A DNA stretch of 64,000 nucleotides from Thiomonas sp. FB-6 (GTDB lineage Bacteria; Pseudomonadota; Gammaproteobacteria; Burkholderiales; Burkholderiaceae_C), in assembly GCF_000377645.1 (NCBI RefSeq), contig NZ_KB898472.1:124001-188000 (forward strand), written 5' to 3'. Position numbers and translations under genes: made by a program. Shown here piece by piece: positions 1-10,129 of the stretch (position 1 is its first letter; each line of letters starts with the position of its first letter). The notes under the pieces were generated by a model. It did no database searches and had not been told where the DNA came from. It saw only the letters and a list, made by a program, of their open reading frames with translations.

Positions 1-315
1 GCCGAGCCGGATCTGGCGCAGCAGCGGCCCGATCGCCGCCACCGGTACGGCCAGCAGCACCAGGTCGGCACCGGTCGCGGCCTGCAGCGCCGAGTCGGCC
101 CCGCGGTCGATGACGCCGGCCTTGATCGCCGCCTGGATGGTCGACGGCGACTTGCTGTAGCCCACCACCTCCTGCGCCAGCGCGGCTCGCTTGGCCGCCA
201 GCGCGAAGGAGCCGCCGAGCAGGCCCACGCCGAGCACCGCCAGGCGGCGGAACTGCGGCCGCAGCGCGCCCGGCGCGGGCGGCGCCGGGCGCTGGGCGGG
301 GGTTCGCGAAACCAC
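1..315 (-). CDS. tyrA: Prephenate dehydrogenase, N-terminal part (cut by window edge)
   Basis: The reverse strand reads an open frame from a GTG at 315 off the left edge (105 codons visible). After a Pro/Ala-rich leader of about 20 residues comes a Rossmann dinucleotide-binding start, LAVLGVGLLGGSFALAAK, then VVGYSKSPSTIQAAIKAGVID and ADLVLLAVPV, as in TyrA enzymes that oxidatively decarboxylate prephenate to 4-hydroxyphenylpyruvate with NAD. The GTG lies 8 nt past the hisC stop, so it is probably co-transcribed with gyrA-serC-pheA-hisC. The start is the only in-frame candidate close to the hisC stop; no strong ribosome binding site is seen. Assignment rests on the Rossmann motif plus neighbourhood; the catalytic half is outside the window. 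Confidence 0.85.
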   Translation of the reverse strand, partial: MVSRTPAQRPAPPAPGALRPQFRRLAVLGVGLLGGSFALAAKRAALAQEVVGYSKSPSTIQAAIKAGVIDRGADSALQAATGADLVLLAVPVAAIGPLLRQIRLG

Positions 316-323
316 GGCCGGGC

Positions 324-1448
324 TCAGGCCAGCGCCTTGCGCAGCGCGGCGAGGCAGCGCTGGTTCTCCGCCTCGGTGCCCACGGAGATGCGCAGCCAGG
401 GGCCGAGCCCGTAGTTGTCCACCGGGCGTGCGATCACGCCCTGCGCCAGCATGGCGCGTGCCACGCGGGCGCCGGCCTTGTCGTCGTCGCCGACCCGCAC
501 GAGCAGGAAATTGCCATGCGACGGCACGCGCTGCAGGCCCAGTTCGTCGATGCCCGCTTCGAGCTGGCGCATGCCGGCCTGGTTGAGTTCGGAGGAACGG
601 CGCACGAATTCCTGGTCGCGCAGCGCGGCCAGCGCCGCGGCCTGCGCCAGGTTGCTGGTGTTGAAGGCCGAGCGCACGCGGTTGAGCACGTCGCCCAGCG
701 CCGGCTGCACGGCGCAGTAGCCGATGCGCAGCCCGGCCAGGCCGTAGGCCTTGGAGAAGGTGCGCGAGACCACCAGGTTGGGGTGGCGGCGCAGCAACTC
801 CAGGCTGGCGCCGTGCAGCGAGGGATCCAGGTACTCGACATAGGCCTCGTCCAGCACGATCACCACGCGCTCGGGCACGCTGCGCACGAAGGCCTCGATC
901 TGCTCCGGGCTGGCCAGGGTGCCGGTGGGGTTGTTCGGATTGGCCACGTAGACCAGCCGGGTCGTGGGCTCGATGGCCGCCGCCATGGCCGGCAGGTCGT
1001 GCCCGAAATCCCGCGCCGGCACGACGATGTGCCGCGCGCCGCGCTGCTGCACCGCCGAGGCGTAGACCACGAAGCCGTACTGGGAGTACACGCAGGAGTC
1101 GCCCTCGGCCAGCAGCGCGCGCGCGGCCATTTCCAGGATGTCGCTGGAGCCGTGGCCGAGCACGATCCACGAGGCATCCACGCCCAGGTGCCGGGCCAGC
1201 GCGGCGCGCAGCTCGAAGGCGTCGTTGTCGGGGTAGCGCGGGGCCTCCAGCGCGGCGTCCAGCATGGCCTGGCGCGCGGCCGCGGACATGCCCAGCGGGT
1301 TTTCGTTGGAGGCCAGCTTGACGATGGAACCGGGGTCGAGCCCGAACTCGCGGGCGACCTCGGAAATCGGGCGGCCGCCGACGTAAGGGTTGATGCTGCG
1401 CACCGATTCGGTGCCCCAGTCGGTGGTGGAACGGGCGACGTTGGACAT
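324..1448 (-). CDS. hisC: Histidinol-phosphate aminotransferase HisC
   Basis: 374 residues, the usual length for HisC. It is a fold-type I PLP enzyme converting imidazole acetol phosphate to histidinol phosphate with glutamate; paralogues placed between pheA and tyrA may also serve aromatic amino acid transamination. Visible motifs: substrate loop KLASNENPLG near residue 45, YVANPNNPTG in the middle, and the Schiff-base lysine in SRTFSKAYGLAGLRIGY. ATG start at 1448 follows the pheA stop by 37 nt. The placement between pheA and tyrA, not in a his operon, is typical of Burkholderiales and suggests a dual role, which is inference. Confidence 0.93.
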   Translation of the reverse strand: MSNVARSTTDWGTESVRSINPYVGGRPISEVAREFGLDPGSIVKLASNENPLGMSAAARQAMLDAALEAPRYPDNDAFELRAALARHLGVDASWIVLGHGSSDILEMAARALLAEGDSCVYSQYGFVVYASAVQQRGARHIVVPARDFGHDLPAMAAAIEPTTRLVYVANPNNPTGTLASPEQIEAFVRSVPERVVIVLDEAYVEYLDPSLHGASLELLRRHPNLVVSRTFSKAYGLAGLRIGYCAVQPALGDVLNRVRSAFNTSNLAQAAALAALRDQEFVRRSSELNQAGMRQLEAGIDELGLQRVPSHGNFLLVRVGDDDKAGARVARAMLAQGVIARPVDNYGLGPWLRISVGTEAENQRCLAALRKALA

Positions 1449-1485
1449 GGCGGAAGTTCGAAAACGGCTGTGCAGGATCGGGGGT

Positions 1486-2565
1486 TCAGTCCTGGCGGAT
1501 CGGGTAGGAACCCAGGTTCTTGAAAAAGGCGCAGTGCGCGCGCAGCGCCTGCAGGGCGGCGGCCACCGCAGCGTCCTGCGCGTGGCCCTCCAGGTCGACG
1601 TAGAACATGTACTCCCAGTCCCCCGAGCGCGCCGGACGCGACTCGAAGCGGGTCATGCTCACGCCGTGCTCGGCCAGCGGGCGCAGCATGGCCACGACCG
1701 CGCCGGCCACGTTGGGCACGGCCAGGATCAGGCTGGTGCGGTCGTGGCCGCTGGGCGCGGGAGTCTCGGCGCCCAGCACCACGAAGCGCGTGCGGTTGCC
1801 GACCTCGTCCTGGATATGGGAGGCGGCCACGCGCAGCCCGTACAGGCCGGCCGCGTGCTCGCCGGCGATGGCCGCCAGGCTCTCGTCCTGCGCGGCCAGG
1901 CGCGCGGCCTCGGCGTTGCTGGCCACGGCGCGGCGCTCCACGCCGGCGAGATTGGCGTCCAGCCACTGGCGGCATTGCGACAGCGCCTGCGGATGCGCCA
2001 GCACCGCGCGCAGGCCTTGCGGGTCCTCGCGCAGGCGCAGCAGGTTGTGGTGGATGGGCAGGCTGATCTCGCCGCACAGGTGCGCCGGCTGCGACAGCAG
2101 CAGGTCCAGCGTGCGCGCCACGGCTCCTTCGGTGGAATTCTCCACCGGCACCACCGCGTGGCTGGCGGCGCCGCCGAGCTGGCTGCGGAACACCTCGTCG
2201 AGGTCGGCGCAGGGCAGCAGTTCGCAGCTGGAGCCGAAGAAGCGCCGCGCCGCCAGCTCGGTATAGGTGCCTTCCGGGCCGAGGTAGGCGATGCGCTGCG
2301 CGCCTTCCAGGGCGCGGCAGGCGGACATGATCTCGGTCCACACCGCCGCCAGGCTGGCGTCCAGCAGGGGGCCGGGGTTGGCTTGCTGCACCTTGCGCAC
2401 CACCGCCAGCTCGCGCTCGGGGCGGAAAACGGGCAGGCCCAGCTTGTGCTTGTGCGTGCCGATTTCCTGCGCCAGGCGCGCGCGGCGGCTGAGCAATTCG
2501 AGGATTTCGCGATCAATCGCGTCGATCTGGTCGCGCAGCGGGTGGAGAACGGTGTCGGAGCTCAT
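1486..2565 (-). CDS. pheA: Bifunctional chorismate mutase/prephenate dehydratase (P-protein)
   Basis: 359 residues. Residues about 8-90 form an AroQ-type chorismate mutase helix bundle (LRDQIDAIDREILELLSRRA), followed by the prephenate dehydratase domain starting at IAYLGPEGTYTELAARRFFG, with the catalytic-region motif VGNRTRFVVL, and a C-terminal ACT regulatory domain beginning near SLILAVPNVAGAVVAMLRPL and containing the phenylalanine-binding ESRP motif. It turns chorismate to prephenate to phenylpyruvate and is normally inhibited by phenylalanine through the ACT domain. ATG at 2565 is chosen because it gives the standard N-terminus; the open frame extends further upstream only as a shadow over serC. 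Confidence 0.95.
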   Translation of the reverse strand: MSSDTVLHPLRDQIDAIDREILELLSRRARLAQEIGTHKHKLGLPVFRPERELAVVRKVQQANPGPLLDASLAAVWTEIMSACRALEGAQRIAYLGPEGTYTELAARRFFGSSCELLPCADLDEVFRSQLGGAASHAVVPVENSTEGAVARTLDLLLSQPAHLCGEISLPIHHNLLRLREDPQGLRAVLAHPQALSQCRQWLDANLAGVERRAVASNAEAARLAAQDESLAAIAGEHAAGLYGLRVAASHIQDEVGNRTRFVVLGAETPAPSGHDRTSLILAVPNVAGAVVAMLRPLAEHGVSMTRFESRPARSGDWEYMFYVDLEGHAQDAAVAAALQALRAHCAFFKNLGSYPIRQD

Positions 2566-2600
2566 GCTGGGGCGTGTCGGCGCGGGCCCGCGCCGCGGGT

Positions 2601-3695
2601 TCAGTGGCTGCGCTCGAAGTCGCGCAGGTAATCGACCAGCGCGCGCACGCCGGCCTCGGGCATCGCGTTGTAGATGCTCGCGCGCATGCCGCCCACCGAC
2701 TTGTGGCCCTTGAGCTGCAGCAGTCCGCGCTGGCGCGCGCCTTCCAGGAACGCCGCGTCCAGCTTCGGATCGCGCAGCTGGAAGGGCACGTTCATGCGCG
2801 AGCGTACCGCCGGCGCCACGCGGTTGACGTACAGCGAGGAGGCGTCGATGCACTCGTACAGCATGGCCGCCTTGCGGCGGTTGCGCTCGGTCACCGCCGC
2901 CAGGCCGCGCAAATCGCCCTCGCGCTGGCGCGCGATCCACTGCAGCACCAGCCCGGCCATGTAGATCGCGTAGGTCGGCGGGGTGTTGTACATGGAGCCG
3001 TTGGCATCGGCCACGGCGTAGTCGAAGGCGCTCGGGCAGGAGGGCAGCGCACGGCCTAGCAGTTCGCGGCGCACCATCACCAGCGTGACCCCGGCGGGGC
3101 CGATGTTCTTCTGCGCCCCGGCATACACGCAGCCGTGGGCCGCCACGTCCAGCGGGCGCGACAGGATGCTGGAGGACATGTCGGCCACCAGAGGCGGCGC
3201 GAAGCCCGCGGGCACCTCGGGAAACTCCACGCCGTCGATGGTCTCGTTGCCGCAGTAGTGCAGGTAGGCCGCATCCTCGCGCACCTGCCACGAGGCCAGC
3301 GGAGGAATGTCCAGGAAGCCACCCTCCGGCCGGGCGGCCACCTGCACGTCGCAGAACTTGCGCGCCTCGCGCTCGCTCTTGGCCGACCAGGAGCCCGTGA
3401 CCACGTAGTCGGCACGCGCGCCGCGCGACAGGTTCAGCGGGATCAGCGCGTTCTGTGCCAGCGCGCCGCCCTGCATGAACAGCACCGCGTAGTCGGAGGG
3501 CACGCCCAGCAGCTCGCGCAGGTCCGATTCGGCCTGGTGGATGATGCGGCCGAAGGCTTCGCCGCGATGGCTCATCTCCATCACGCTCATGCCGGTACCC
3601 TGCCAGTCCAGCATTTCCCCGGCGGCCTGGCGCAGCACTTCCTCCGGCATGGCGGCGGGGCCGGCGGAGAAGTTGTAGGGGCGGCGGTCAGGCAT
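2601..3695 (-). CDS. serC: Phosphoserine aminotransferase SerC
   Basis: 364 residues, standard SerC length. It makes 3-phosphoserine (serine synthesis) and also acts in pyridoxal phosphate synthesis. Signature stretches: [17 protein letters not shown] at the N-terminus, [19 protein letters not shown], the PLP lysine in [18 protein letters not shown], and [13 protein letters not shown] at 3695 overlaps the last 8 bases of gyrA (stop at 3688-3690), indicating translational coupling. It forms the head of the amino acid run serC-pheA-hisC-tyrA. Confidence 0.95.
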   Translation of the reverse strand: MPDRRPYNFSAGPAAMPEEVLRQAAGEMLDWQGTGMSVMEMSHRGEAFGRIIHQAESDLRELLGVPSDYAVLFMQGGALAQNALIPLNLSRGARADYVVTGSWSAKSEREARKFCDVQVAARPEGGFLDIPPLASWQVREDAAYLHYCGNETIDGVEFPEVPAGFAPPLVADMSSSILSRPLDVAAHGCVYAGAQKNIGPAGVTLVMVRRELLGRALPSCPSAFDYAVADANGSMYNTPPTYAIYMAGLVLQWIARQREGDLRGLAAVTERNRRKAAMLYECIDASSLYVNRVAPAVRSRMNVPFQLRDPKLDAAFLEGARQRGLLQLKGHKSVGGMRASIYNAMPEAGVRALVDYLRDFERSH

Positions 3696-6342
3696 CGGCG
3701 CCTCCGTCCGCCTCCGGCGTGGAGTCGGCGTCGCCGGAGGGGCTCGTTTGCGCGGACTCGTCCGCGCCGTCCGCCTGGGCATCCACCTGCGCGTCCACCT
3801 GCGCGTCCGATTCGGCCACGCGCTGCACCCCGATCAGCAGGGCGCCCTGGTCCAGCGCGATCAGCGTGACGCCCTGCGTGGCGCGCCCCAGTTCGCGGAT
3901 CTCCGCCACGCGGGTGCGCACCAGCACCCCCGTGTCGGTGATCAGCATGATCTCGTCGTCGCCGCGCACCAGGCAGGCCGCCACCACCTTGCCGTTGCGT
4001 TCGCTGGTCTGGATCGCGATCATGCCCTTGGTGCCGCGCCCGTGGCGCGTGTACTCGGTGATCGGCGTGCGCTTGCCGAAGCCGTTCTCGGTGGCGGTGA
4101 GCACGCTTTGCGTCTCGTCCTCGGCCACCAGCATGGCGATCACGCTCTGCCCGCCTTCCAGGTTCATGCCGCGCACGCCGCGCGCCTCGCGGCCCATCGG
4201 GCGCACGTCCTCCTCGTCGAAGCGCACCGCCTTGCCGGAGTCGGAGAACAGCATCACGTCGTGCTTGCCGTCGGTGATCGCCACGCCGACCAGGTAGTCG
4301 TCGTCGTCCAGCGCGCAGGCGATGATGCCGGCGCTGCGCCGGTTGGCGAAGGCCGACAGCGGCGTCTTCTTCACCGTGCCCTGCGCGGTGGCCATGAACA
4401 CGAAGTGTTCCTCGTCGAAGGTCTTCACCGGCAGCACCGCGGTGATCTTCTCCCCCTCGGCCAGCGGGAACAGGTTCACCAGCGGGCGCCCGCGCGAGCC
4501 GCGCCCGCCCTGCGGCGCCTCGTAGACCTTCATCCAGTACACGCGGCCGCGGTTGGAGAAGCACAGCAGCATGTCGTGGGTGTTGGCCACGAACAGCTGG
4601 TCGATCCAGTCGTCCTCCTTGGTGCCGCTGGCCAGCTTGCCGCGGCCGCCGCGTCGCTGCGCGCGGTATTCCAGCACCGGCTGGCTCTTCACGTAGCCCA
4701 CGTGGGAGATCGTGACCACCATCTCCTGCGGGGCGATCAGGTCCTCGACGTCGAGTTCGGTGGCGTTGGGCTCGATGCTGGATCGCCGCCCGTCGGAGAA
4801 CTCGGTCTTCAGCGCGGTCAGCTCGTCGGCGATGATGCGGGTGATGCGCTCGGGCTTGGCCAGGATGTCGAGCAGGTCGGCGATCTGGCCCATGACCTCC
4901 TTGTACTCCTGCACGATCTTGTCCTGCTCCAGCCCGGTCAGGCGCTGCAGGCGCATCTGCAGGATCTCCTGCGCCTGGTTCTCGGAGAGGTGGTAGCCGT
5001 CCTCCTTCAGGCCGAAGCGCGGATCCAGGTCGGCGGGCTGGAAATCCTTCGCCGAGCCCTCGACCCGCGCCAGCATGGCGCGCGCCTCGCCCGGCGCCCA
5101 CACCTCGGCCAGCAGCTGCTCGCGCGCCACCGGAGGCGTGGGGGCGGCCTTGATCAATTCGATCATGCGGTCCAGGTTGGCCAGCGCCACGGCCAGGCCC
5201 TCGAGCACGTGGCCGCGCTCGCGCGCCTTGCGCAGCTCGAACACGCTGCGCCGGGTGATCACCTCGCGGCGGTGCTGCAGGAAGGCCTGCAGCATCTGTC
5301 GCAGGTTCAGCAGGCGCGGCTGGCCGTCGACCAGGCACACCATGTTGACCCCGAAGGTGTCCTGCAGCTGGGTCTGCTTGTACAGCTTGTTGAGCACCAC
5401 CTCGGCCATCTCGCCGCGCTTGAGCTCGATGACCACGCGCATGCCGGACTTGTCCGACTCGTCCTGGATGTGGCTGATGCCCTCGATCTTCTTTTCCCGC
5501 ACCAGCTCGGCGATGCGCTCGAGCAGCGTGCGTTTGTTGACCTGGTAGGGCAGCTCGTCGACGATGATGGACTGGCGCTGGCCGCGGTCGATGTCCTCGA
5601 AATGGCAGCGCGCGCGCATCACCACGCGCCCGCGCCCGGTGCGGTAGGCCTCGCGCACGCCGCCCAGGCCGTAGATGATGCCGGCGGTGGGGAAATCGGG
5701 CGCCGGGACGAACTGCATCAAAGTCTCGACGTCGGCGTCGGGGTGGCGCAGCAGGTGCTGGCAACCGTCGATCAACTCGCCCAGGTTGTGCGGGGGAATG
5801 TTGGTGGCCATGCCCACCGCGATGCCGGCCGAGCCGTTGAGCAGCAGGTTGGGGATGCGCGCCGGCAGTACCAGCGGTTCCTGCTCGGAGCCGTCGTAGT
5901 TGGGGCCGAAGTCGACGGTTTCCTTGTCGATGTCGGCCAGCATCTCGTGGGCGATCTTGGCCAGGCGGATTTCCGTGTAGCGCATCGCCGCGGCGTTATC
6001 GCCGTCGACCGAGCCGAAATTGCCCTGGCCGTCGACCAGCATGTAGCGCAGCGAGAAATCCTGCGCCATGCGCACGATGGTGTCGTACACCGACTGGTCG
6101 CCGTGCGGGTGATATTTACCGATCACGTCGCCGACGATACGCGCCGATTTCTTGTAAGGCCGGTTCCAGGAGTTGGACAGCTCGTGCATCGCGAACAGCA
6201 CGCGCCGGTGCACCGGCTTGAGGCCGTCGCGCACATCCGGGAGGGCACGGCCGACGATCACGCTCATCGCGTAATCGAGGTAGGAACGACGCATCTCTTC
6301 TTCCAGGCTCACTGGAAGGGTTTCTTTGGCGTAGACGGACAT
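3688..6342 (-). CDS. gyrA: DNA gyrase subunit A
   Basis: 884 residues. Breakage-reunion domain at residues 1-520 with catalytic Tyr122 in [14 protein letters not shown], then a beta-pinwheel C-terminal domain with the GyrA box QRRGGRGK near residue 570, ending in an acidic Ala/Asp/Glu-rich tail containing [10 protein letters not shown]. It supercoils DNA with GyrB (not in window). Numbering in the quinolone-determining region matches E. coli exactly and reads HGDQSVYD, so position 83 is Gln, not Ser, while Asp87 is kept. ATG at 6342 is chosen because [28 protein letters not shown] is the canonical N-terminus. Transcribed away from ompA across a 281-bp gap. Confidence 0.97.
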   Translation of the reverse strand: MSVYAKETLPVSLEEEMRRSYLDYAMSVIVGRALPDVRDGLKPVHRRVLFAMHELSNSWNRPYKKSARIVGDVIGKYHPHGDQSVYDTIVRMAQDFSLRYMLVDGQGNFGSVDGDNAAAMRYTEIRLAKIAHEMLADIDKETVDFGPNYDGSEQEPLVLPARIPNLLLNGSAGIAVGMATNIPPHNLGELIDGCQHLLRHPDADVETLMQFVPAPDFPTAGIIYGLGGVREAYRTGRGRVVMRARCHFEDIDRGQRQSIIVDELPYQVNKRTLLERIAELVREKKIEGISHIQDESDKSGMRVVIELKRGEMAEVVLNKLYKQTQLQDTFGVNMVCLVDGQPRLLNLRQMLQAFLQHRREVITRRSVFELRKARERGHVLEGLAVALANLDRMIELIKAAPTPPVAREQLLAEVWAPGEARAMLARVEGSAKDFQPADLDPRFGLKEDGYHLSENQAQEILQMRLQRLTGLEQDKIVQEYKEVMGQIADLLDILAKPERITRIIADELTALKTEFSDGRRSSIEPNATELDVEDLIAPQEMVVTISHVGYVKSQPVLEYRAQRRGGRGKLASGTKEDDWIDQLFVANTHDMLLCFSNRGRVYWMKVYEAPQGGRGSRGRPLVNLFPLAEGEKITAVLPVKTFDEEHFVFMATAQGTVKKTPLSAFANRRSAGIIACALDDDDYLVGVAITDGKHDVMLFSDSGKAVRFDEEDVRPMGREARGVRGMNLEGGQSVIAMLVAEDETQSVLTATENGFGKRTPITEYTRHGRGTKGMIAIQTSERNGKVVAACLVRGDDEIMLITDTGVLVRTRVAEIRELGRATQGVTLIALDQGALLIGVQRVAESDAQVDAQVDAQADGADESAQTSPSGDADSTPEADGGADA

Positions 6343-6623
6343 GCTGTACCTGGATGGAGCGCCGGGCCGGCGCCCGCAGGAGGCGTGCCCCGGGCGGGCG
6401 CTTCGAAAATCAAGCATTCCATGGTAACAGCGCGCTCGAGCCGCTCCCCGGGGCGCGCAACCCCCGGCGATTTGGCCGCAGGGGCTGCATTTGCCGGGGA
6501 CGCTGTGGCAGAATAGCGACGCAGATGTGGCCGTGGACCCGGAGCGGGGTGGGGTAATCCCTCGCACATGGAGGTGTCGCCGGGTACGATAGGCAGGTGG
6601 TCCCAACTTTGGAGAGAAAGAAC

Positions 6624-7319
6624 ATGATCAAGACCCAAAAACTCGGAAAACTCCTGGTCGTCGCTGCCCTGGCCGCTTCCAGCAGCGCCGCTTTCGCCCA
6701 AGGCACGCCCGACGTGAACAACTGGGTCAGCCCTTTCGGCCAGACCTGGCGTGACGGTACCGGCGGCCTGTGCTGGCGCGACAATTTCTGGACCCCCGCC
6801 ACCGCCGCCACCGGCTGCGACGGCGCCATCGTGGCCAAGGCCGCCGCCCCGGCTCCTGTCGCGGAACCGGCTCCCGCCCCGGCCCCGGCGCCGGCGCCCG
6901 TGCCCGTGCCGACCAGCGAGAAGGTCACCTACTCGGCCGACGCCTTCTTCAACTTCGACAAGGCCGTGCTGCTGCCCGCCGGCAAGCAGGCTCTGGACGA
7001 ACTGGCCCAGAAGATCAAGGAAGTGAACCTGGAAACCGTGATCTCCACCGGCTACACGGACAGCTTCGGCAGCGTCAAGTACAACCTGAAGCTGTCGCAG
7101 CGCCGCGCGATGGCCGTCAAGGAGTACCTGGTGAGCCAGGGCATCCCGGCCGACAAGGTCTACATCGAAGGCAAGGGCAAGACCGACTTCCGCGTGGATC
7201 CGAAGAGCTGCCACGGCACCTTCAAGTCGCGCGTGGCCTGCCAGGCTCCGAACCGCCGCACGGTGGTCGAGATCGTCGGCACCCACACCGTGATGACGCA
7301 ACCGGGCGCGCAACAGTAA
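6624..7319 (+). CDS. ompA: OmpA-family outer membrane protein
   Basis: 231 residues. A cleavable signal peptide is seen ([21 protein letters not shown]), then a short segment with [20 protein letters not shown], a Pro/Ala linker (about residues 75-100), and a C-terminal OmpA/MotB peptidoglycan-binding domain with [20 protein letters not shown] and the binding-helix stretch [20 protein letters not shown]. There is no eight-stranded barrel domain, so it resembles the short Burkholderiales OmpA proteins that tether the outer membrane to peptidoglycan. ATG at 6624 is preceded by GGAGAG at 6611-6616. A strong terminator follows. It lies directly upstream of ubiG, the usual gyrA-ompA-ubiG-gph order. 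Confidence 0.92.
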   Translation: MIKTQKLGKLLVVAALAASSSAAFAQGTPDVNNWVSPFGQTWRDGTGGLCWRDNFWTPATAATGCDGAIVAKAAAPAPVAEPAPAPAPAPAPVPVPTSEKVTYSADAFFNFDKAVLLPAGKQALDELAQKIKEVNLETVISTGYTDSFGSVKYNLKLSQRRAMAVKEYLVSQGIPADKVYIEGKGKTDFRVDPKSCHGTFKSRVACQAPNRRTVVEIVGTHTVMTQPGAQQ

Positions 7320-7364
7320 GATCCCGGGCACGACCACACGGCCGCGCCGAGCGCGGCCAGTACG

Positions 7365-7389
7365 ACCCCGCCTTGGCGGGGTTTTTTTT
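7365..7389 (+). terminator. Rho-independent terminator of ompA
   Basis: ACCCCGCC pairs with GGCGGGGT around a TT turn (7365-7382), followed by an uninterrupted T run to 7389, 45 bp after the ompA stop codon. Confidence 0.93.
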
Positions 7390-7491
7390 CGGCCCGGCGC
7401 GCGAGGGCCGCCGCGCCGGGCGCGGCCTCGGGCACGGCCGATCGATGCCACAATGCGCACAGCGAAAACAGGCCAGCGGGAGCAGCACGCC

Positions 7492-8229
7492 ATGACGGCG
7501 ACGACCATGCACACGAATTCGGATGCGGCGGAACTGAACAAGTTCTCCGACGCCGCCCACCGCTGGTGGGACCTGGAAGGGGAGTTCAAGCCCCTGCACG
7601 ACATCAACCCGTTGCGGGCCGACTGGATCGCCTCGCACGCGCAGCTGCAGGGGGCGCGCGCGCTGGACATCGGCTGCGGCGGCGGCATCCTGTCGGAGGC
7701 GCTGGCCGAGCGCGGTGCGCAGGTCACCGGCATCGACCTGGCGGAGCGCGCGCTGAAAGTCGCGCGCATGCACGCGCTGGAGCGCTCGCTGGAACTGAAC
7801 TACGAGCTCATCAGCGCCGAACAGCTGGCCGCCGAGCGCCCCGGCAGCTTCGATCTGGTGTGCTGCATGGAAATGCTCGAACACGTGCCGCGCCCCGACT
7901 CGGTGGTGCGCGCCGCGGCGCAGCTGGTGCGCCCCGGAGGCTGGGTGTTCTTCTCCACCATCAACCGAAACCTCAAGTCCTTCGCGCTGGCCATCGTCGG
8001 CGCCGAGTACCTGCTGCGCCTGCTGCCGCGCGGAACCCATGAATACGCGCGCTTCCTGCGCCCCAGCGAACTGGCCGGCTGGGCGCTGGAGGCGGGGCTG
8101 GACGCCGTGGAATTCCGCGGCCTGGAGCCGGACCTGCTGCGCGGGGGCTGGCGCATGGGCTCGCGCGTGGACGTGAACTATTTCCTGGCCTGCCGGCGCC
8201 CGCAGGCGGCGCGGGGCCCGGGCGCATGA
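7492..8229 (+). CDS. ubiG: Ubiquinone biosynthesis O-methyltransferase UbiG
   Basis: 245 residues. Class I SAM-dependent methyltransferase with motif I LDIGCGGGILSEALAERGA, acidic ribose-binding GIDLAERAL, and FDLVCCMEMLEHVP. UbiG performs both O-methylations of ubiquinone synthesis. N-terminal ELNKFSDAAHRWWDLEGEFKPLH and DINPLR are diagnostic. Three in-frame starts exist (7453, 7492, 7507); 7492 is favoured because GGGAG lies about 10 nt upstream. The stop overlaps the gph start by 4 nt (ATGA), so the two are coupled. Confidence 0.93.
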   Translation: MTATTMHTNSDAAELNKFSDAAHRWWDLEGEFKPLHDINPLRADWIASHAQLQGARALDIGCGGGILSEALAERGAQVTGIDLAERALKVARMHALERSLELNYELISAEQLAAERPGSFDLVCCMEMLEHVPRPDSVVRAAAQLVRPGGWVFFSTINRNLKSFALAIVGAEYLLRLLPRGTHEYARFLRPSELAGWALEAGLDAVEFRGLEPDLLRGGWRMGSRVDVNYFLACRRPQAARGPGA

Positions 8230-8912
8230 ACACGCTGGCGCGCAATCTGGCGGGCGCGTCGCGCGCTCCCTACCGCAGCGTGCTGTTCGACCTGGACGGC
8301 ACCCTGGCCGACAGCGCACCCGACCTGGCCGAGGCGCTCAACCGCATGCGCCGCCGGCGCGGACTGGTCGATCTGCCGCTGGAGCAGCTGCGTCCGATGG
8401 CCTCGCACGGGGCGCGCGGCCTGCTGCAGACAGGGCTGGGCGCGCAGCCGCAAGACCCCGGCTGGGGCGCGCTGCGCGAGGAGTTCCTGGCCAACTACGA
8501 GGCCTCCATCTGCGTGCTCACGCGGCCCTTCGAGGGCATCGAGCCCCTGCTGCGGGAGTTGCAGCGCCGCGCCATCCCCTGGGGCATCGTGACCAACAAG
8601 CTGGCGCGCTACACCGACGCGCTGCTGCGGCGCCTGGATCTCGGCGCGGCTCCCGGCTGCGTGGTCAGCGGCGACACCGCGGCGCGGGCCAAGCCGGCGC
8701 CGGATCCGCTGCTGCACGCGGCGGCCGCGCTGCGCATCGACCCCGCCGGATGCCTGTACGTGGGCGACGACCTGCGCGACGTGCAGGCGGCGCTGGCCGC
8801 CGGCATGGACGCGGCGGCCGCCGCCTACGGCTACGGCGGCCCCCAGGCCTCGCGCAATTGGGGTGCGCAGCACGTGCTGGATCACCCCGCCGAACTGCTG
8901 GCGCTGCTTTGA
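8226..8912 (+). CDS. gph: Phosphoglycolate phosphatase, HAD family
   Basis: 228 residues. HAD motif I is LFDLDGTLADSAPDL, motif II falls in WGIVTNK, motif III lysine in ARAKPAPDP and motif IV in CLYVGDDLRDVQAA. It hydrolyses 2-phosphoglycolate, from DNA repair or photorespiration-like reactions. Start ATG overlaps the ubiG stop. The ubiG-gph pairing is conserved in Burkholderiales and supports Gph over a generic HAD phosphatase. Confidence 0.9.
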   Translation: MNTLARNLAGASRAPYRSVLFDLDGTLADSAPDLAEALNRMRRRRGLVDLPLEQLRPMASHGARGLLQTGLGAQPQDPGWGALREEFLANYEASICVLTRPFEGIEPLLRELQRRAIPWGIVTNKLARYTDALLRRLDLGAAPGCVVSGDTAARAKPAPDPLLHAAAALRIDPAGCLYVGDDLRDVQAALAAGMDAAAAAYGYGGPQASRNWGAQHVLDHPAELLALL

Positions 8913-8928
8913 GCGGCGGCAACTCGCC

Positions 8929-9558
8929 TCAGGCCCGCGGCGGGCGCTGCGCGGACTTCGGCCGGAAGGCCTTGCAGACCCCGGGATCGGTTTCCAGGTA
9001 GGGGCCGCCGATCAGGTCCACGCAATAGGGCACCGCGGCGAACACGCCCTGCACCTGCAAGCCGCCCTCGGCGTCGCGCAGGCCCTCCAGGGTCTCGCGG
9101 ATGGACTTGGGCTGCCCCGGCAGGTTGAGGATCAGCGCCTTGCCGCGGATCACGCCGAGCTGGCGCGACAGGATCGCGGTGGGTACGAAGTGCAGGCTGA
9201 TGCGACGCATTTCCTCGCCGAAGCCCGGCAGCACCCGGTCGGCCACGTCGGCCGTGGCCTCGGGCGTCACGTCGCGCGGCGCCGGACCGGTGCCGCCGGT
9301 GGTCAGCACGATGTCGCAGCCGGCCACGTCCACCAGTTCGCGCAGCGCGGCGGCGATGCCCTCGCGCTCGTCGGGAATCAGGCGTTCGCTGAAACGCAGC
9401 GGATTGCGCAGCGCGCGCTGCAGCCATTCGCGCAACGAGGGCAGGCCCTGGTCGGCATACACGCCGCTGGAGGCACGGTCGCTGATGGACACCAGCCCGA
9501 TGTGCACCGGCTCGGGGGGGGGCTGCGGGGCTTCAGTCGGGGAGGAGGGTGTCGTCAT
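8929..9558 (-). CDS. mog: Molybdopterin adenylyltransferase (Mog/MoaB family)
   Basis: 209 residues. The MoCF-biosynthesis fold is shown by IGLVSISDRASSGVYADQGLPSL, the substrate loop DIVLTTGGTGPAPRDVTPEA, and LILNLPGQPKSIRETL. It adenylylates molybdopterin before molybdenum insertion. ATG at 9558 lies 26 nt inside the 3' end of darP, so the pair is overlapping and co-directional. An 8-G homopolymer at 9514-9521 falls in the proline-rich N-terminal extension. Mog and MoaB are hard to separate by eye; length and the C-terminal YLETDPGVCKAFRPK favour Mog. Confidence 0.88.
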   Translation of the reverse strand: MTTPSSPTEAPQPPPEPVHIGLVSISDRASSGVYADQGLPSLREWLQRALRNPLRFSERLIPDEREGIAAALRELVDVAGCDIVLTTGGTGPAPRDVTPEATADVADRVLPGFGEEMRRISLHFVPTAILSRQLGVIRGKALILNLPGQPKSIRETLEGLRDAEGGLQVQGVFAAVPYCVDLIGGPYLETDPGVCKAFRPKSAQRPPRA

Positions 9559-10129
9559 CGGGCTCGGCGGGGTCGTGGGCGGGGGCGTCGGGAAGCAGCA
9601 AGGCCTTGAGATGCTGGTACAGCAGGCGGTACTGGCGCGGCGGCCTGGCGCCGGCGCGCTCGGCGCGTGCCGCGCGTATGCACTGGCGCAGCTCCTGCAC
9701 GGCGGCGCCGGGGTGCTCGCGCACCAGTTCAGCCAGCGAGGAGTCGTCGGCCAGGAGGCGCTCGCGCCAATCCTCCAGCTGGTGCAGCCGGGCCACCGAG
9801 GCGCGGCTCTCGCCGGTGGCCTCGAGCAGCGCCTGGCGCAGCGGCTCCGGGTCGACCTTGCGCATGAGCTTGCCGATGTACTGGGCATGCCGGCGCCGGC
9901 CCTCGAAACTGCGCAGCCGCGACCATTCGCGCAGCGCGTCGCGCAAGGTCTCGGGAACGTCCAGTACGTCGATGCGCGCGCGCGCAAGCTGCGCCAGACT
10001 CTCGCCCAGTTGCTGCAGTTCCAGCATGTCGCGCTTGCGCTGGCTCTTGCTCGGGGCCTCGTCCGCGTCGTGGTCGGCAGGCTCGCCGGCGGCAGGCGCG
10101 ACGCCGCGGAGGTATGTGTGCGATTTCAT
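9533..10129 (-). CDS. darP: Ribosome-associated protein DarP/YjgA (DUF615)
   Basis: 198 residues. The DUF615 core is seen: KSQRKRDMLELQQLGESLAQL, then RRRHAQYIGKLMRKVD and the C-terminal RQYRLLYQHLKALL. Members bind 50S ribosomal precursors late in assembly (E. coli DarP). It is divergent from pmbA with a 100-bp gap, the standard yjgA/pmbA arrangement in betaproteobacteria. Assignment is by motif recognition; function is from the family. Confidence 0.9.
   Translation of the reverse strand: MKSHTYLRGVAPAAGEPADHDADEAPSKSQRKRDMLELQQLGESLAQLARARIDVLDVPETLRDALREWSRLRSFEGRRRHAQYIGKLMRKVDPEPLRQALLEATGESRASVARLHQLEDWRERLLADDSSLAELVREHPGAAVQELRQCIRAARAERAGARPPRQYRLLYQHLKALLLPDAPAHDPAEPDDDTLLPD

Noticed and set aside
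3748-6516. A 922-codon open frame on the plus strand opposite gyrA
   Set aside because: High-GC antisense shadow; composition is His/Gln/Val-rich with no family motif and gyrA is certain.
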